Source: an uncultured Pelagibacteraceae bacterium
GTDB taxonomy: Bacteria > Pseudomonadota > Alphaproteobacteria > Pelagibacterales > Pelagibacteraceae
NCBI GenBank assembly: GCA_902584015.1
Contig: CACHYG010000002.1
Span: 1-64,000 of the forward strand
Length of the DNA stretch: 64,000 nt
Reading direction: 5' to 3'
Below are positions 19,041-29,120 of this stretch, in pieces. A program made the translations under genes and the position numbers. Each line of letters begins with the position of its first letter. The first letter of the stretch is position 1. The notes below the pieces were generated by a model. It made no database searches, was not told where the DNA came from, and saw nothing but the letters and a program-made list of their open reading frames with translations.

Positions 19041-20051
19041 ATGGATTTTATAAACGCAATTATATTATTTTTAAATTACACCGTAATCCCAGCACTTACT
19101 TATGGATCACAACTAGCTTTAGGCGCAATATTTGTAACTTTAGTTTACGGTATTTTAAGGTTTGCTAATTTTGCAACTGGAGACATGATGTCGTTTGGAA
19201 CAATGGTTGCTGTACTTTTAACATTTTATTTTCAATCTTTTGGAATTAGTTTTGGTTTTTTGCCTACTGCTTTACTAACAATACCACCAGCAATTTTAGC
19301 GATGATTTTTTACATGTTATTTATTGATAAGTTTGTATTTAGTTATTATAGAATTAAAAAAAGCCCACCCGTTCAGCTAGCAATGGTTAGCGTTGGTGTA
19401 ATGTTTGTTACACAAGCAATAATAAGAATAATTATAGGACCATTTGATAGAAGGTTTTTTGATGGGGAAAAATTTATTTTAAAAGCTAATGAATTTAAGG
19501 AAATGACTGGGCTAAATGAAGGTTTAGCAATTAAATCTACTCAAGCAATAACAATTTTTGTTACGGTAATTGTAGTTTCAATAATGTTTTGGTTTTTAAA
19601 TAGAACTAAAACTGGAACAAGTATGAGAGCTTACTCTGACAATGAAGACTTAGCTTTACTCTCTGGGATAGATCCAAAAAAGGTCGTTCTAATCACTTGG
19701 ATTATTGCAGGTATATTAGCCACAATCGGTGGAGTGCTCTATGGTTTAGATAAGAGTTACAGACCTTTTGTATATTTTAATAATATGTTACCAATTTTTG
19801 CAGCAGCAATTGTGGGTGGAATTGGAAATCCATTTGGAGCTTTTCTTGGAGGTTATGTAATTGCATTTGCAGAAATTTTAGTTACTTATGCTTATAAAAA
19901 ATTTTTCACATATTTATTGCCAGAATTCATGGAACCAGACTCCTTGATGCAGTTAATATCAACAGACTATAAATTTGCAGTATCATTTTCCATTTTGGTG
20001 ATCGTACTACTTTTTAGACCATCAGGAATATTCAAGGGTAAAACTTTATGA
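19041..20051 (+). CDS. livH: Branched-chain amino acid-type ABC transporter permease (LivH-like)
   Basis: Polytopic; ANFATGDMMSFG and GGIGNPFGAFLGGYVIAFAE motifs. Confidence 0.88.
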   Translation: MDFINAIILFLNYTVIPALTYGSQLALGAIFVTLVYGILRFANFATGDMMSFGTMVAVLLTFYFQSFGISFGFLPTALLTIPPAILAMIFYMLFIDKFVFSYYRIKKSPPVQLAMVSVGVMFVTQAIIRIIIGPFDRRFFDGEKFILKANEFKEMTGLNEGLAIKSTQAITIFVTVIVVSIMFWFLNRTKTGTSMRAYSDNEDLALLSGIDPKKVVLITWIIAGILATIGGVLYGLDKSYRPFVYFNNMLPIFAAAIVGGIGNPFGAFLGGYVIAFAEILVTYAYKKFFTYLLPEFMEPDSLMQLISTDYKFAVSFSILVIVLLFRPSGIFKGKTL

Positions 20052-21424
20052 TGCTATATAAAAATATTATTGCCGCCTATTCAATAATGATATTATTGAT
20101 TATTGCTGTAGGAGTACTCCAGTCTTGGACTATAGCTCTTACAATCTTAAACTATTGTTTAATATCCGCTGTAATGACAATAGGTGCAAATATACAATGG
20201 GGTTATGCTGGTCTAATTAATTTTGGAATTATGGGTTATACCGCGTTAGGAGGTTTGGCGGCAGTTTTAGTAAATGTACCACCTGTAAAAGAAGCTTGGA
20301 AAGCTGGGGGATTGGGTATGGTTGTTTCTCTAATTCTTATAATATCTGGTGTTTATATAATCCGTACAGTTCTGAGAAAATTCGAAAATTCAAAAAAAAA
20401 AAATTATATAGTTGCTGCAATTATTATTATAGGTTTTGTAATCATAAGATATATTTCTGGTCCAGCAATTGAAAATATAGAAGCTGTTGACCCAGCCAAA
20501 ACAGGGTTTCTTGGTGGATTAGGTTTACCAATAATTTTCTCATGGATAGTTGGTGGTTTATTTGCTGCAGGTATAGCTTTCATAGTCGGTAAAATTGCAC
20601 TTGGACTAAGAGCAGACTATTTGGCGATAGCTACGTTACTTATAGCAGAAATTATAGTATCAATAATTAAGCATGAAGATTGGTTAGCTAGAGGTGTAAA
20701 AAATGTTATTGGTTTAAAAAGACCAGTTCCTTACGAAGTCGATTTACAAGGTTCGACATGGTTTATAGATCTAGTAGAAAAATTCCATTCAAAAAAATTG
20801 GATTTAATTACTTCCTTATCTGAAAGGCAAGATGTTCTAAATCAATTAGTAATTGATGCATCTTCAGTTTATGTAAAATTGTGCCTAGCAGGTCTATTTT
20901 TGACTGTTGTAATAATTTTATTAATTCTTACTCAAAAAGCGTTGTACTCGCCTTGGGGAAGAAAAATGAGAGCCATAAGAGACAATGAAGTGGCAGCAAA
21001 TGCAATGGGAAAAAATGTTGTTAAAGAACATTTATTAATATTTATTTTGGGTTCTGCAATTGTCGGGATTGCGGGTGCTATGATGGTGACAAATGACGGC
21101 TTATTTACACCAGGCAGTTATAGACCTATGAGATACACATTTGTAATATGGGTAATGGTAATTGTTGGAGGGACAGGAAATAATTTTGGTGCAATATTAG
21201 GTGGATTTGTCGTTTGGTTTCTATGGGTTGAAGCTGCACCAATCGCTCTATTTTTTATCAACTTCTTTACATCTCACTTAGATGAAACTAATGCCTTAAA
21301 AGCGCATTTAATTCAAAGTGCTGCATATTTTAGATTTTTACTAGTTGGGATTGGATTATTAATAATAATGAGATATCGTCCAAAAGGCATAATACCAGAG
21401 AAAATAAATATTAAAAAAATATGA
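20048..21424 (+). CDS. livM: Branched-chain amino acid-type ABC transporter permease (LivM-like)
   Basis: WGYAGLINFGIMGYTALGG, MRAIRDNEVAANAMGKNVV, GGTGNNFGAILGGFVVW. Confidence 0.88.
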   Translation: MMLYKNIIAAYSIMILLIIAVGVLQSWTIALTILNYCLISAVMTIGANIQWGYAGLINFGIMGYTALGGLAAVLVNVPPVKEAWKAGGLGMVVSLILIISGVYIIRTVLRKFENSKKKNYIVAAIIIIGFVIIRYISGPAIENIEAVDPAKTGFLGGLGLPIIFSWIVGGLFAAGIAFIVGKIALGLRADYLAIATLLIAEIIVSIIKHEDWLARGVKNVIGLKRPVPYEVDLQGSTWFIDLVEKFHSKKLDLITSLSERQDVLNQLVIDASSVYVKLCLAGLFLTVVIILLILTQKALYSPWGRKMRAIRDNEVAANAMGKNVVKEHLLIFILGSAIVGIAGAMMVTNDGLFTPGSYRPMRYTFVIWVMVIVGGTGNNFGAILGGFVVWFLWVEAAPIALFFINFFTSHLDETNALKAHLIQSAAYFRFLLVGIGLLIIMRYRPKGIIPEKINIKKI

Positions 21425-21489
21425 AGTATATTTTATTAGGAATGGCTTTAGCTTTTGCAATGTATTTATCTGATAAATACATATTTTAA
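21421..21489 (+). CDS. Possible 22-aa hydrophobic microprotein (MKYILLGMALAFAMYLSDKYIF)
   Basis: ATG overlaps the livM stop (ATGA); its TAA overlaps the MFS start (TAATG). Below the ORF-track length cutoff. Confidence 0.5.
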   Translation: MKYILLGMALAFAMYLSDKYIF

Positions 21490-22661
21490 TGAATAAAAAT
21501 CTTATTTTATTAACCCTAAGTCAAATTTTTAGTTTTACGGCGGCACCAGTAACTGTATTTTTGAGTGGAATAATAGGATCTCAAATTAGCCCTATGAAAT
21601 CATTAGCGACTTTACCTATGTCAATCTCTGTTGTTGGAATAGCTATTGGCGCAATTGTAGCTACAAAAACTATGAGCTTAGTAGGAAGAAAACTTGGTTT
21701 TATTTATGCATCAATTGGCAATACATTATTTTCAATTTTGGCAGCTTATTCAATATTTAATCAGAATTTTTATATTTTTTGTTTTGCTAACTTTTTTATA
21801 GGTATTGGGATGGCCTTTACTCATCAATATCGTTTTGCTGCTGCAGAAAGTGTTGAAAAAAAAATGGCTCCAAAAGCGGTTTCGATACTATTGTTTGGAG
21901 GTATCATTTCAGCTTTTTTAGGGCCAAGTTTGGCCAATTATTCAAAAGATTTTGTTAGCGAGAATTTGTACGTAGGATCATATTTATCTTTAGCAGTTTT
22001 AACATTCATACCCACAATTCTTTTTTTGTTTTATGAAAGCAAATCAATTAATAAGGAAAATATTAATTATACTGGAAGAAGTTATTTAGAATTAATTTCT
22101 CAACCAAGATTTATTCAAGCGTTAGCAGCATCAGCATTTGGATATGCAATAATGACTTTTTTAATGACAGCAACACCTATAAGTATGCATGTTATGGAAA
22201 AAATGAGTTTAAGTAAAACAGGTATTGTAATTCAATTTCATGTTGCTTCTATGTTTTTGCCATCGCTTGTAACAGGACATCTAATTAAAAAAATTGGCCA
22301 TAGTAATGTGATCTACATTGGTATATTTTTTTACAGTATTACCTTGTTTATAAGTATTTTTGATCAAAATTTTTTTAATTATATGTTTGCCCTTATTTTT
22401 TTAGGTATAGGTTGGAATTTTTTATTTATATCAGGAACAACTTTACTTGTGCTTACATACGAAGAGAAAGAAAAATATAAAGCACAGGGCTTAAATGATT
22501 TTATTGTTTACTCAGTTCATGCATTAGGCAGTTTATCAGCAGGAGTGTTTATTGCTTTAACAAGCTGGAAGATAATGAATTTAATTTGTATTCCTTTTAT
22601 GATTTTAATTATTTTAGCGAGTATAAGAGCTGATATTTCAAATAAAAACACCCTAGCGTAA
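21489..22661 (+). CDS. MFS transporter
   Basis: About 12 predicted TM segments, MFS-like loop 'ATKTMSLVGRKLGF'. Confidence 0.8.
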   Translation: MNKNLILLTLSQIFSFTAAPVTVFLSGIIGSQISPMKSLATLPMSISVVGIAIGAIVATKTMSLVGRKLGFIYASIGNTLFSILAAYSIFNQNFYIFCFANFFIGIGMAFTHQYRFAAAESVEKKMAPKAVSILLFGGIISAFLGPSLANYSKDFVSENLYVGSYLSLAVLTFIPTILFLFYESKSINKENINYTGRSYLELISQPRFIQALAASAFGYAIMTFLMTATPISMHVMEKMSLSKTGIVIQFHVASMFLPSLVTGHLIKKIGHSNVIYIGIFFYSITLFISIFDQNFFNYMFALIFLGIGWNFLFISGTTLLVLTYEEKEKYKAQGLNDFIVYSVHALGSLSAGVFIALTSWKIMNLICIPFMILIILASIRADISNKNTLA

Positions 22662-22679
22662 TAAAACGCTAGGGTGTTT
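22646..22679. terminator. Bidirectional terminator between convergent MFS and livK-like genes
   Basis: AAACACCCTAGCG-taataaaa-CGCTAGGGTGTTT, perfect 13-bp stem. Confidence 0.9.
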
Positions 22680-22689
22680 AAAATAAAAA

Positions 22690-23880
22690 TTATCTTTGTT
22701 TTTTAGTTTTAAACTTACCGCCTTTAATTTCTTTCTCTAAGAAAGAACCAAAAGCTTCACCAACTTTAGTAAATTCTACTCCTGTTGCTCCTTCATAATT
22801 TACAGCTTTTCCTTTAGCTAGCAAATTAAGAGCCTTTTTAAGTTGGCCTGGATAAATTTTTGTTCCAGGTGCATTCGCAACAGACATTACATTTTTTTGA
22901 ATAGTATTTCTGTCTGCTTTACCACCAGCTTGCATAGCAAGTGTGATTAATGCAGCTGCATCATAAGATTCTCCAGTATACGGTCCTGATGAGTCAATGC
23001 CAGCAGACTTAGCTACTTTGGCAAATACTCCAGCACCTTTTCCTGTTGATCCAGGTATAGATCCAAATGATTTATTTAAAGCTTTACCAAAAGAGTCTGT
23101 AAGAGAGTCTCCAATCATACCATCAGATAAAATAAATTTATCAAATGCGCCTGAATCTAATGATCCTTGAATAATACCTTTTCCACCTTGATCAAGATAT
23201 CCAATAACTGCAACAGCGTCTCCACCTGCAGAAGCTAATGTTGCTACTTCAGATGAATAATCTGCTTTACCATCTTCGTGAGCCGCAACTGTTGTTACTT
23301 TAATACCATGAGCTTTTACTGCAGCTGAATATACATCTGCAAGTCCTTTTCCATAGTCGTTATTTGTATAAGTTATTGCAACGCTTTTAACTCCTCTATC
23401 TTTAGTTATATCCGCAAGAATTTGTCCTCCTCTTGCATCTGATGGTGCAGTTCTAAAAAAATAACCTCTATCAGTAATATCAGTTAGTCCTGGAGATGTA
23501 GCTGATGGTGAAATCATAACAACTCCATTTGGTACAGCAACTTTTTCTGCAATTGCTCCAGTAACTCCTGAACAATCTGCTCCCATAATTGCAACAGCTC
23601 CACCAGAAACTAATCCTTCAGCGGCTGTAACAGCTGCAGCAGAATCCACACAAGTCGAGTCTGCTCTTGTTACTGAAATTTTTTTACCACCAAGTAATGA
23701 GCCTGAGTCAGAAGCTTCTTTGAAAGCAAGTTCTGCAGATGCTGCCATTGCAGGTGTAAGTGATTCAATTGGACCAGTGAAACCTAAAATAATACCCATT
23801 TTAATTCCGTGTCCATCTGCATTAGAATTTGAGACCATAGAAGATACAAATAAAAATACAGCAATTATTAATTTTCTCAT
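22690..23880 (-). CDS. Periplasmic substrate-binding protein of the LivJ/LivK family
   Basis: Signal peptide; IKMGIILGFTGPIESLTPAMAASAELAFKEA..., GADCSGVTGAIAEKVAVPNGVVMISPSATSPGLTD. Confidence 0.88.
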   Translation of the reverse strand: MRKLIIAVFLFVSSMVSNSNADGHGIKMGIILGFTGPIESLTPAMAASAELAFKEASDSGSLLGGKKISVTRADSTCVDSAAAVTAAEGLVSGGAVAIMGADCSGVTGAIAEKVAVPNGVVMISPSATSPGLTDITDRGYFFRTAPSDARGGQILADITKDRGVKSVAITYTNNDYGKGLADVYSAAVKAHGIKVTTVAAHEDGKADYSSEVATLASAGGDAVAVIGYLDQGGKGIIQGSLDSGAFDKFILSDGMIGDSLTDSFGKALNKSFGSIPGSTGKGAGVFAKVAKSAGIDSSGPYTGESYDAAALITLAMQAGGKADRNTIQKNVMSVANAPGTKIYPGQLKKALNLLAKGKAVNYEGATGVEFTKVGEAFGSFLEKEIKGGKFKTKKQR

Positions 23881-24010
23881 TTTTCCTCTAATTTGTTAGT
23901 ATTTATAAAAAGTTAATTTAAGGACGATTAAATTTATTTTTCAACATTAAAATTATTATATATTTTGATGGGAAAATGCTGCTATTTTATCCAAAAAAGA
24001 AACTTTAAAC

Positions 24011-25972
24011 ATGAAAAAATTGTGGCGAGCATCAAAAAATCAAATTTTGAATTCAAATTTGATGCGGTATGAAAAATTTGTAAAAGATAAATATAATTTT
24101 AATTTCAAAAGCAATTACAACAAAATATTTAATTGGAGTATAAAAGATAAAGGAAATTTTTGGGACAGTATTTGGGATTTTTGTAAAGTTAAAGGACTTA
24201 AAGGTAAAAACAAAATTAAAAATTCAAAAATTTTTTATAAAAATTTATTTTTAACTGATTACAAATTAAACTTCGCTGAAAATATCTTAGTCAAAAATGA
24301 CAATTCAAAAGCAATTACCTTTATAAGTGAGAATGGATTTAGGGAAGAAAGATCTTGGTCTCAGTTAAATCAAAATGTGAGCAAGATAATTACATATTTT
24401 AATAAAATTAGTATTAAAAAAGGTGATAGAGTGTCTGCATATTTACCAAATATAATTCAAACTGTTGAAAGCTTTGTTGCTACTTCTGCAATTGGAGCTA
24501 TATGGTCATCCTGTTCTCCAGATTTTGGTTTAAATGGTCTGGTTGAAAGGTTTGCACAAATAAAGCCAAAAATTTTAATTATTGGTGATAGATATTATTA
24601 TAACGGAAAAGAAACTAATGTTATTGAAAGACTTCCAGATATATTAAAAAAAATTAAATCAATCAAACACGTTCTTGTAATTAATTATCCTGGGAAAAAA
24701 TATCTAAATTTTAAAAAGTCTAAAGGTATAAAATTTAAATTCTGGAAAGAAATTCAAAGATATTCCTCATCTTCAATTAATTTTAAAAAATTTAATTTTA
24801 ATACTGAACTAGCCATCCTTTACTCAAGTGGAACGACTGGTAAACCTAAATGCATATGCCATAGATCAGGTGGTATACTGTTACAACATTTAAAAGAGCA
24901 TCAGCTTCATTCAAATATAAAAGAAAAAGATAATATTTTTTATTTTACAACATGTGGATGGATGATGTGGAACTGGTTAGTAACCTGTCTAGGTTCCAAG
25001 GCGTCTATTGTTTTATTCGATGGATTTCCAATGTTTAAACAAAAAGATTTACTTTTAAAAATTGTTAGTAAGGAAAAAATCACACTTTTTGGCGTAAGTG
25101 CAAAATATATAGATGCTTTAAAAAAAAGTAATATTTCAAACAATTTTGATTTAAAAAAACTAAATACAATATGTTCGACTGGATCTCCCTTATCAAAAGA
25201 AGGATTTGAATACGTATATAAAAAAATTAAAAAAAATGTTCACCTTGCATCAATTTCTGGTGGAACAGATTTAGTTTCATGTTTCGTGCTTGGAAATATT
25301 TATAAATCTGTAATTTCCGGAGAAATACAATCAAAAGGCTTAGGAATGGATGTGGATATTTTTAATGAAAGCGGCAAATCAGTAAAGAATATAAAGGGAG
25401 AGTTGGTTTGTAAAACTCCATTTCCATCAATGCCAACAAAGTTTTGGAATGATAAAAACAATAAAAAATTTCAAAATGCATATTTTAACAGATATAAAAA
25501 TATTTGGCATCATGGAGACTACGGAGAGATAAAAAATTCAGGTGGGTTTTTAATTTATGGCAGATCAGATGCTACTTTAAATCCTGGCGGCGTAAGACTG
25601 GGCACAGCAGAAATATATTCTGAAGTAGAAAAATTTAAAGAAATTAAAGAGTCGATTGTTGTAGGTCAATCTTGGGATAATGATATCAGAATAATTTTAT
25701 TTATTATACTTAATAACGGAGTGATACTAAATGATCAATTAATAAAAAAAATCAAACAACAGATTAGAATAAATGCTTCACCGAGACATGTTCCATATAA
25801 AATATTTAAAGTAAACGATATTCCGAGAACTAAAAATGGAAAAATTGTAGAATTAGCAGTGAAAAATATAATAGAAGGTAACACAATTAAAAATAAAGAA
25901 GCGCTGGCAAATCCTGAAGTTTTAGAGGAATATACACAAATAAAAGAATTGTATGAATTTAAAAAAAATTGA
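24011..25972 (+). CDS. Acetoacetyl-CoA synthetase (acetoacetate-CoA ligase)
   Basis: ANL motif LYSSGTTGKPKCICHRSGG; FTTCGWMMWNWLVTCL; ISGGTDLVSCF; AACS-like N-terminus. Confidence 0.85.
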   Translation: MKKLWRASKNQILNSNLMRYEKFVKDKYNFNFKSNYNKIFNWSIKDKGNFWDSIWDFCKVKGLKGKNKIKNSKIFYKNLFLTDYKLNFAENILVKNDNSKAITFISENGFREERSWSQLNQNVSKIITYFNKISIKKGDRVSAYLPNIIQTVESFVATSAIGAIWSSCSPDFGLNGLVERFAQIKPKILIIGDRYYYNGKETNVIERLPDILKKIKSIKHVLVINYPGKKYLNFKKSKGIKFKFWKEIQRYSSSSINFKKFNFNTELAILYSSGTTGKPKCICHRSGGILLQHLKEHQLHSNIKEKDNIFYFTTCGWMMWNWLVTCLGSKASIVLFDGFPMFKQKDLLLKIVSKEKITLFGVSAKYIDALKKSNISNNFDLKKLNTICSTGSPLSKEGFEYVYKKIKKNVHLASISGGTDLVSCFVLGNIYKSVISGEIQSKGLGMDVDIFNESGKSVKNIKGELVCKTPFPSMPTKFWNDKNNKKFQNAYFNRYKNIWHHGDYGEIKNSGGFLIYGRSDATLNPGGVRLGTAEIYSEVEKFKEIKESIVVGQSWDNDIRIILFIILNNGVILNDQLIKKIKQQIRINASPRHVPYKIFKVNDIPRTKNGKIVELAVKNIIEGNTIKNKEALANPEVLEEYTQIKELYEFKKN

Positions 25973-26699
25973 TCCGAAATTTTCAAAAAAAACAAACCCT
26001 AGGATTGGTTTGATTGCTTTAGCCTCAGATTTTATAATTGAAAAAGATTTTTCAAATGTCATCAAGGATAAAGATATAGATTTTTTTGTTAATCGTATAA
26101 AGACATATGACCCTTTAACTAAAGAAAATTTAATTAAAATGTCAGAAGACCTTACTAATGTCACTAATGATATTTTGCCAAATGAGAAAATCGATTGTGT
26201 TGTTTATGGTTGTACATCTGGCACAATTGCAAGCGGTTATGAAACTATTGAAAAAAAGATAAAAAATGCAAAACCTTCATCAAAAGTTACAACTCCTAGC
26301 ACTGCAGCTATAGCCGCATTAAAAAAATTGAATATTAAAAAAATTTCTATTTTTACTCCTTATCCACAAAAATTGAATAATCAGGTTGTCTCTTTTTTCA
26401 AGAACGAGAAATTTCAAGTAACATCAAATTCATATTTAGATATTGATTCTGATAGTGATATTTGGAAAGTAGATCCAGATTTTTTGTATGAAGTTTTAAC
26501 AAATATGGATCATCGAGATGCTGATGCAGTATTTATTTCGTGTACCGCTCTTCCAGTTCTTCAAATTATTCAAAAACTCGAGAAAAACCTAAATAAATTT
26601 GTTCTTTCTAGCAATCAAGTTTTAATCTGGGATACGTTAGAAAAGATTGGACAAAATAATTCTATATCTGGTTTTGGAAAGTTATTTAATTCAAATTGA
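25953..26699 (+). CDS. Maleate isomerase/Asp-Glu racemase superfamily protein, EutA-like
   Basis: RIGLIALASDFIIEKDF..., VVYGCTSGTIASG, ...ISCTALPVLQII. Confidence 0.65.
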   Translation: MNLKKIDPKFSKKTNPRIGLIALASDFIIEKDFSNVIKDKDIDFFVNRIKTYDPLTKENLIKMSEDLTNVTNDILPNEKIDCVVYGCTSGTIASGYETIEKKIKNAKPSSKVTTPSTAAIAALKKLNIKKISIFTPYPQKLNNQVVSFFKNEKFQVTSNSYLDIDSDSDIWKVDPDFLYEVLTNMDHRDADAVFISCTALPVLQIIQKLEKNLNKFVLSSNQVLIWDTLEKIGQNNSISGFGKLFNSN

Positions 26700-27868
26700 T
26701 CATGTCCTTTACAAAAGATGAATATAAAGAAAGATTAAGAAAGACAAAGCAATCTATGCAACAAAAAGGCATAGAACTACTAATATCCCAAGATACCAAT
26801 AATATGAATTATCTTACTGGATATGATGCATGGTCTTTTTATTATTCTCAATGTGTACTTGTTCATGTTGATCTAGATGAACCGATTTGTTTTGTTAGGG
26901 CTCAGGATTCTGGAGGCGCTTATATTAAGACGTATTTAAAAAGAGAAAATATTATAGTTTATAAAGAAAAGTATATTCATACATGGCCAGCACACCCATA
27001 CGACGCATTAATCAATTTTATTAAAGAGAGAAAATGGGAAAAATCAAATATTGGTGTCGAAATGGATAGTCATTACTTTACTGCATTTTGTTACGAAAAG
27101 TTAAAACAAGGATTACCAAATGCAAACATTAAAGACTCTAAAAGATTAGTAAATTGGGTAAGATTAATAAAGTCAGATGCAGAAATAAATCTAATGAAGG
27201 TTGCTGCAAAGATTTCCGAAAATGCAATGAAAGTTGCAATGGATAGTATAAATCCTGGAGTAAGACAGTGTGATGCAGTAGCAGAAATTCAAAGGGCTTT
27301 ATTTAGAGGAACTCCAGAAATTGGTGGGGAATATGCAAGTATTGCTGTTTTATTACCCACAGGCAAAGGGACATCTGCATCACATTTAACAGCCACAGAT
27401 GAAAAATTTGTAAAAGGAGAGGCGACTGTTGTTGAATTATCTGGAGTAACCAAAAGGTATCATTGTCCAATGGCACGAACAGTCCATCTTGGAAAACCAG
27501 AGCAAAAAAAAATAGATGCAATGAAAGCTACAAACGAAGCTTTGAATGAAGGAATATCTGTAGCTAAACCTGGAAACACAGCAGATGACGTGGCTCAAAA
27601 ATTTTGGGGAGTTCTTGATAAATATAATATTAAAAAAGAGTCTAGAACAGGATATTCAATTGGAATTGGATATCCTCCTGATTGGGGTGAACATACTTTA
27701 AATATTTACAAAGGAGATAAAACTATTCTTAAACCAAATGTTTGTTTTCATATGATTGCTGTAATGCAATTTGGTGATTGGGGCGTTGAAGCATCAGAGT
27801 CTTTAAGAATTACTGACAAAGGAAGTGAGTTATTTTGTAATTTCCCCAAAGACTTGCATATAAAATAA
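26696..27868 (+). CDS. M24-family hydrolase, ectoine hydrolase (DoeA/EutD)-like
   Basis: NMNYLTGYDAWSFYYSQ, VELSGVTKRYHCPMARTVHLG, RTGYSIGIGYPPDWGEHTLNI; coupled to the EutA-like gene. Confidence 0.7.
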   Translation: MIMSFTKDEYKERLRKTKQSMQQKGIELLISQDTNNMNYLTGYDAWSFYYSQCVLVHVDLDEPICFVRAQDSGGAYIKTYLKRENIIVYKEKYIHTWPAHPYDALINFIKERKWEKSNIGVEMDSHYFTAFCYEKLKQGLPNANIKDSKRLVNWVRLIKSDAEINLMKVAAKISENAMKVAMDSINPGVRQCDAVAEIQRALFRGTPEIGGEYASIAVLLPTGKGTSASHLTATDEKFVKGEATVVELSGVTKRYHCPMARTVHLGKPEQKKIDAMKATNEALNEGISVAKPGNTADDVAQKFWGVLDKYNIKKESRTGYSIGIGYPPDWGEHTLNIYKGDKTILKPNVCFHMIAVMQFGDWGVEASESLRITDKGSELFCNFPKDLHIK

Positions 27869-27906
27869 CTTGAAAAAACATCACACAAATGTTTTAAAAC
27901 ACGCTT

Positions 27907-28992
27907 ATGTCTAAGAATTCAGAATTCGTCAAATTCGATAAAGTTGATAAAAGTTATGATGGCAAAGTTTTAGTTGTTAAAGATCTTAACTTAGATATTT
28001 CAGAAGGTGAATTTATAACAATGCTTGGACCATCTGGCTCCGGAAAGACAACTTGTCTTATGATGTTGGCTGGTTTTGAAACTCCAACAAATGGAGAAAT
28101 TTATTTAGATTCAAATCCAATTTCAAATATTCCTCCACACAAAAGAGGAATTGGAATGGTATTTCAAAATTATGCACTGTTTCCACACATGACTGTTTAT
28201 GAAAATTTAGCTTTCCCCTTAAAAGTAAGAAAAGTTTCAAAAGACGAAATTGATAAAAAAGTTGATAAAGCACTGTCTATGGTCTCACTAATTGGTTTTG
28301 AAAACAGAATGCCAGGGCAATTATCAGGTGGACAACAACAAAGGGTCGCTGTAGCTCGTGCATTAGTTTTTGATCCAGCTGTTGTTTTAATGGATGAACC
28401 ATTAGGCGCTCTAGATAAAAATTTGAGAGAGAGCATGCAGTATGAGATTAAACATATTCATGAAAGTATTGGAGTTACAGTAGTTTACGTTACACATGAC
28501 CAGGGTGAAGCATTAACTATGTCAAACAGAATTGCTGTATTTAATGATGGTAAAGTTCAACAACTTTCATCACCTGACAAATTATATGAAGAACCAGTTA
28601 ATTCTTTCGTAGCAGAATTTATAGGGGAAAATAATACTTTCCAGGGCGAAGTATCAGATATTTCTGATGGAAAATGCAAAGTTAAATTAAAAGAAGGCGA
28701 AATAGTAGCTAATCCAATAAATGTTAATGCAAAAGGTGATAAAACTACTGTTTCTATAAGACCTGAAAGAGCTCTTATTAACCCATCTCAAAAAATGGAT
28801 AATAATTATAAGGGGAAAATTGAGGAGGTGATTTATCATGGTGATCATACCCGTGTAAGACTTAACGTTCTTGGAAATCCTGAATTTATTTTAAAAGTTC
28901 CAAATAGTTCACAAAATATCGATATCAAACTTGGGAATACAATTAATATTAGTTGGAACTCAACCGATGCAAGAGCTTTAGACCCAAAATAA
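27907..28992 (+). CDS. potA: Spermidine/putrescine-type ABC transporter ATPase (PotA-like)
   Basis: GPSGSGKTTCLMMLAGFETPTNGEI, LSGGQQQRVAVARAL, C-terminal TOBE region. Confidence 0.88.
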   Translation: MSKNSEFVKFDKVDKSYDGKVLVVKDLNLDISEGEFITMLGPSGSGKTTCLMMLAGFETPTNGEIYLDSNPISNIPPHKRGIGMVFQNYALFPHMTVYENLAFPLKVRKVSKDEIDKKVDKALSMVSLIGFENRMPGQLSGGQQQRVAVARALVFDPAVVLMDEPLGALDKNLRESMQYEIKHIHESIGVTVVYVTHDQGEALTMSNRIAVFNDGKVQQLSSPDKLYEEPVNSFVAEFIGENNTFQGEVSDISDGKCKVKLKEGEIVANPINVNAKGDKTTVSIRPERALINPSQKMDNNYKGKIEEVIYHGDHTRVRLNVLGNPEFILKVPNSSQNIDIKLGNTINISWNSTDARALDPK

Positions 28993-29060
28993 ACCAATTT
29001 AGAATTATTCTTAATATTATCAGCCCTAATCCACTTAATTTTTAATAAATACTTGGTTGA

Positions 29061-29115
29061 CTCCGTTTTTTTTACTTGTTGTAATTATGTTTTTAAAAAA
29101 AACGTTTAAACGGAG
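29061..29115 (+). promoter_or_regulatory. Promoter-like sequence plus nested inverted repeats overlapping the Shine-Dalgarno of the potD-like gene
   Basis: TTGACT (29057) - 17 bp - TGTAAT (29080); CTCCGTTT (29061-29068) is complementary to AAACGGAG (29108-29115), which contains the SD. Confidence 0.45.
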
Positions 29116-29120
29116 GATAA

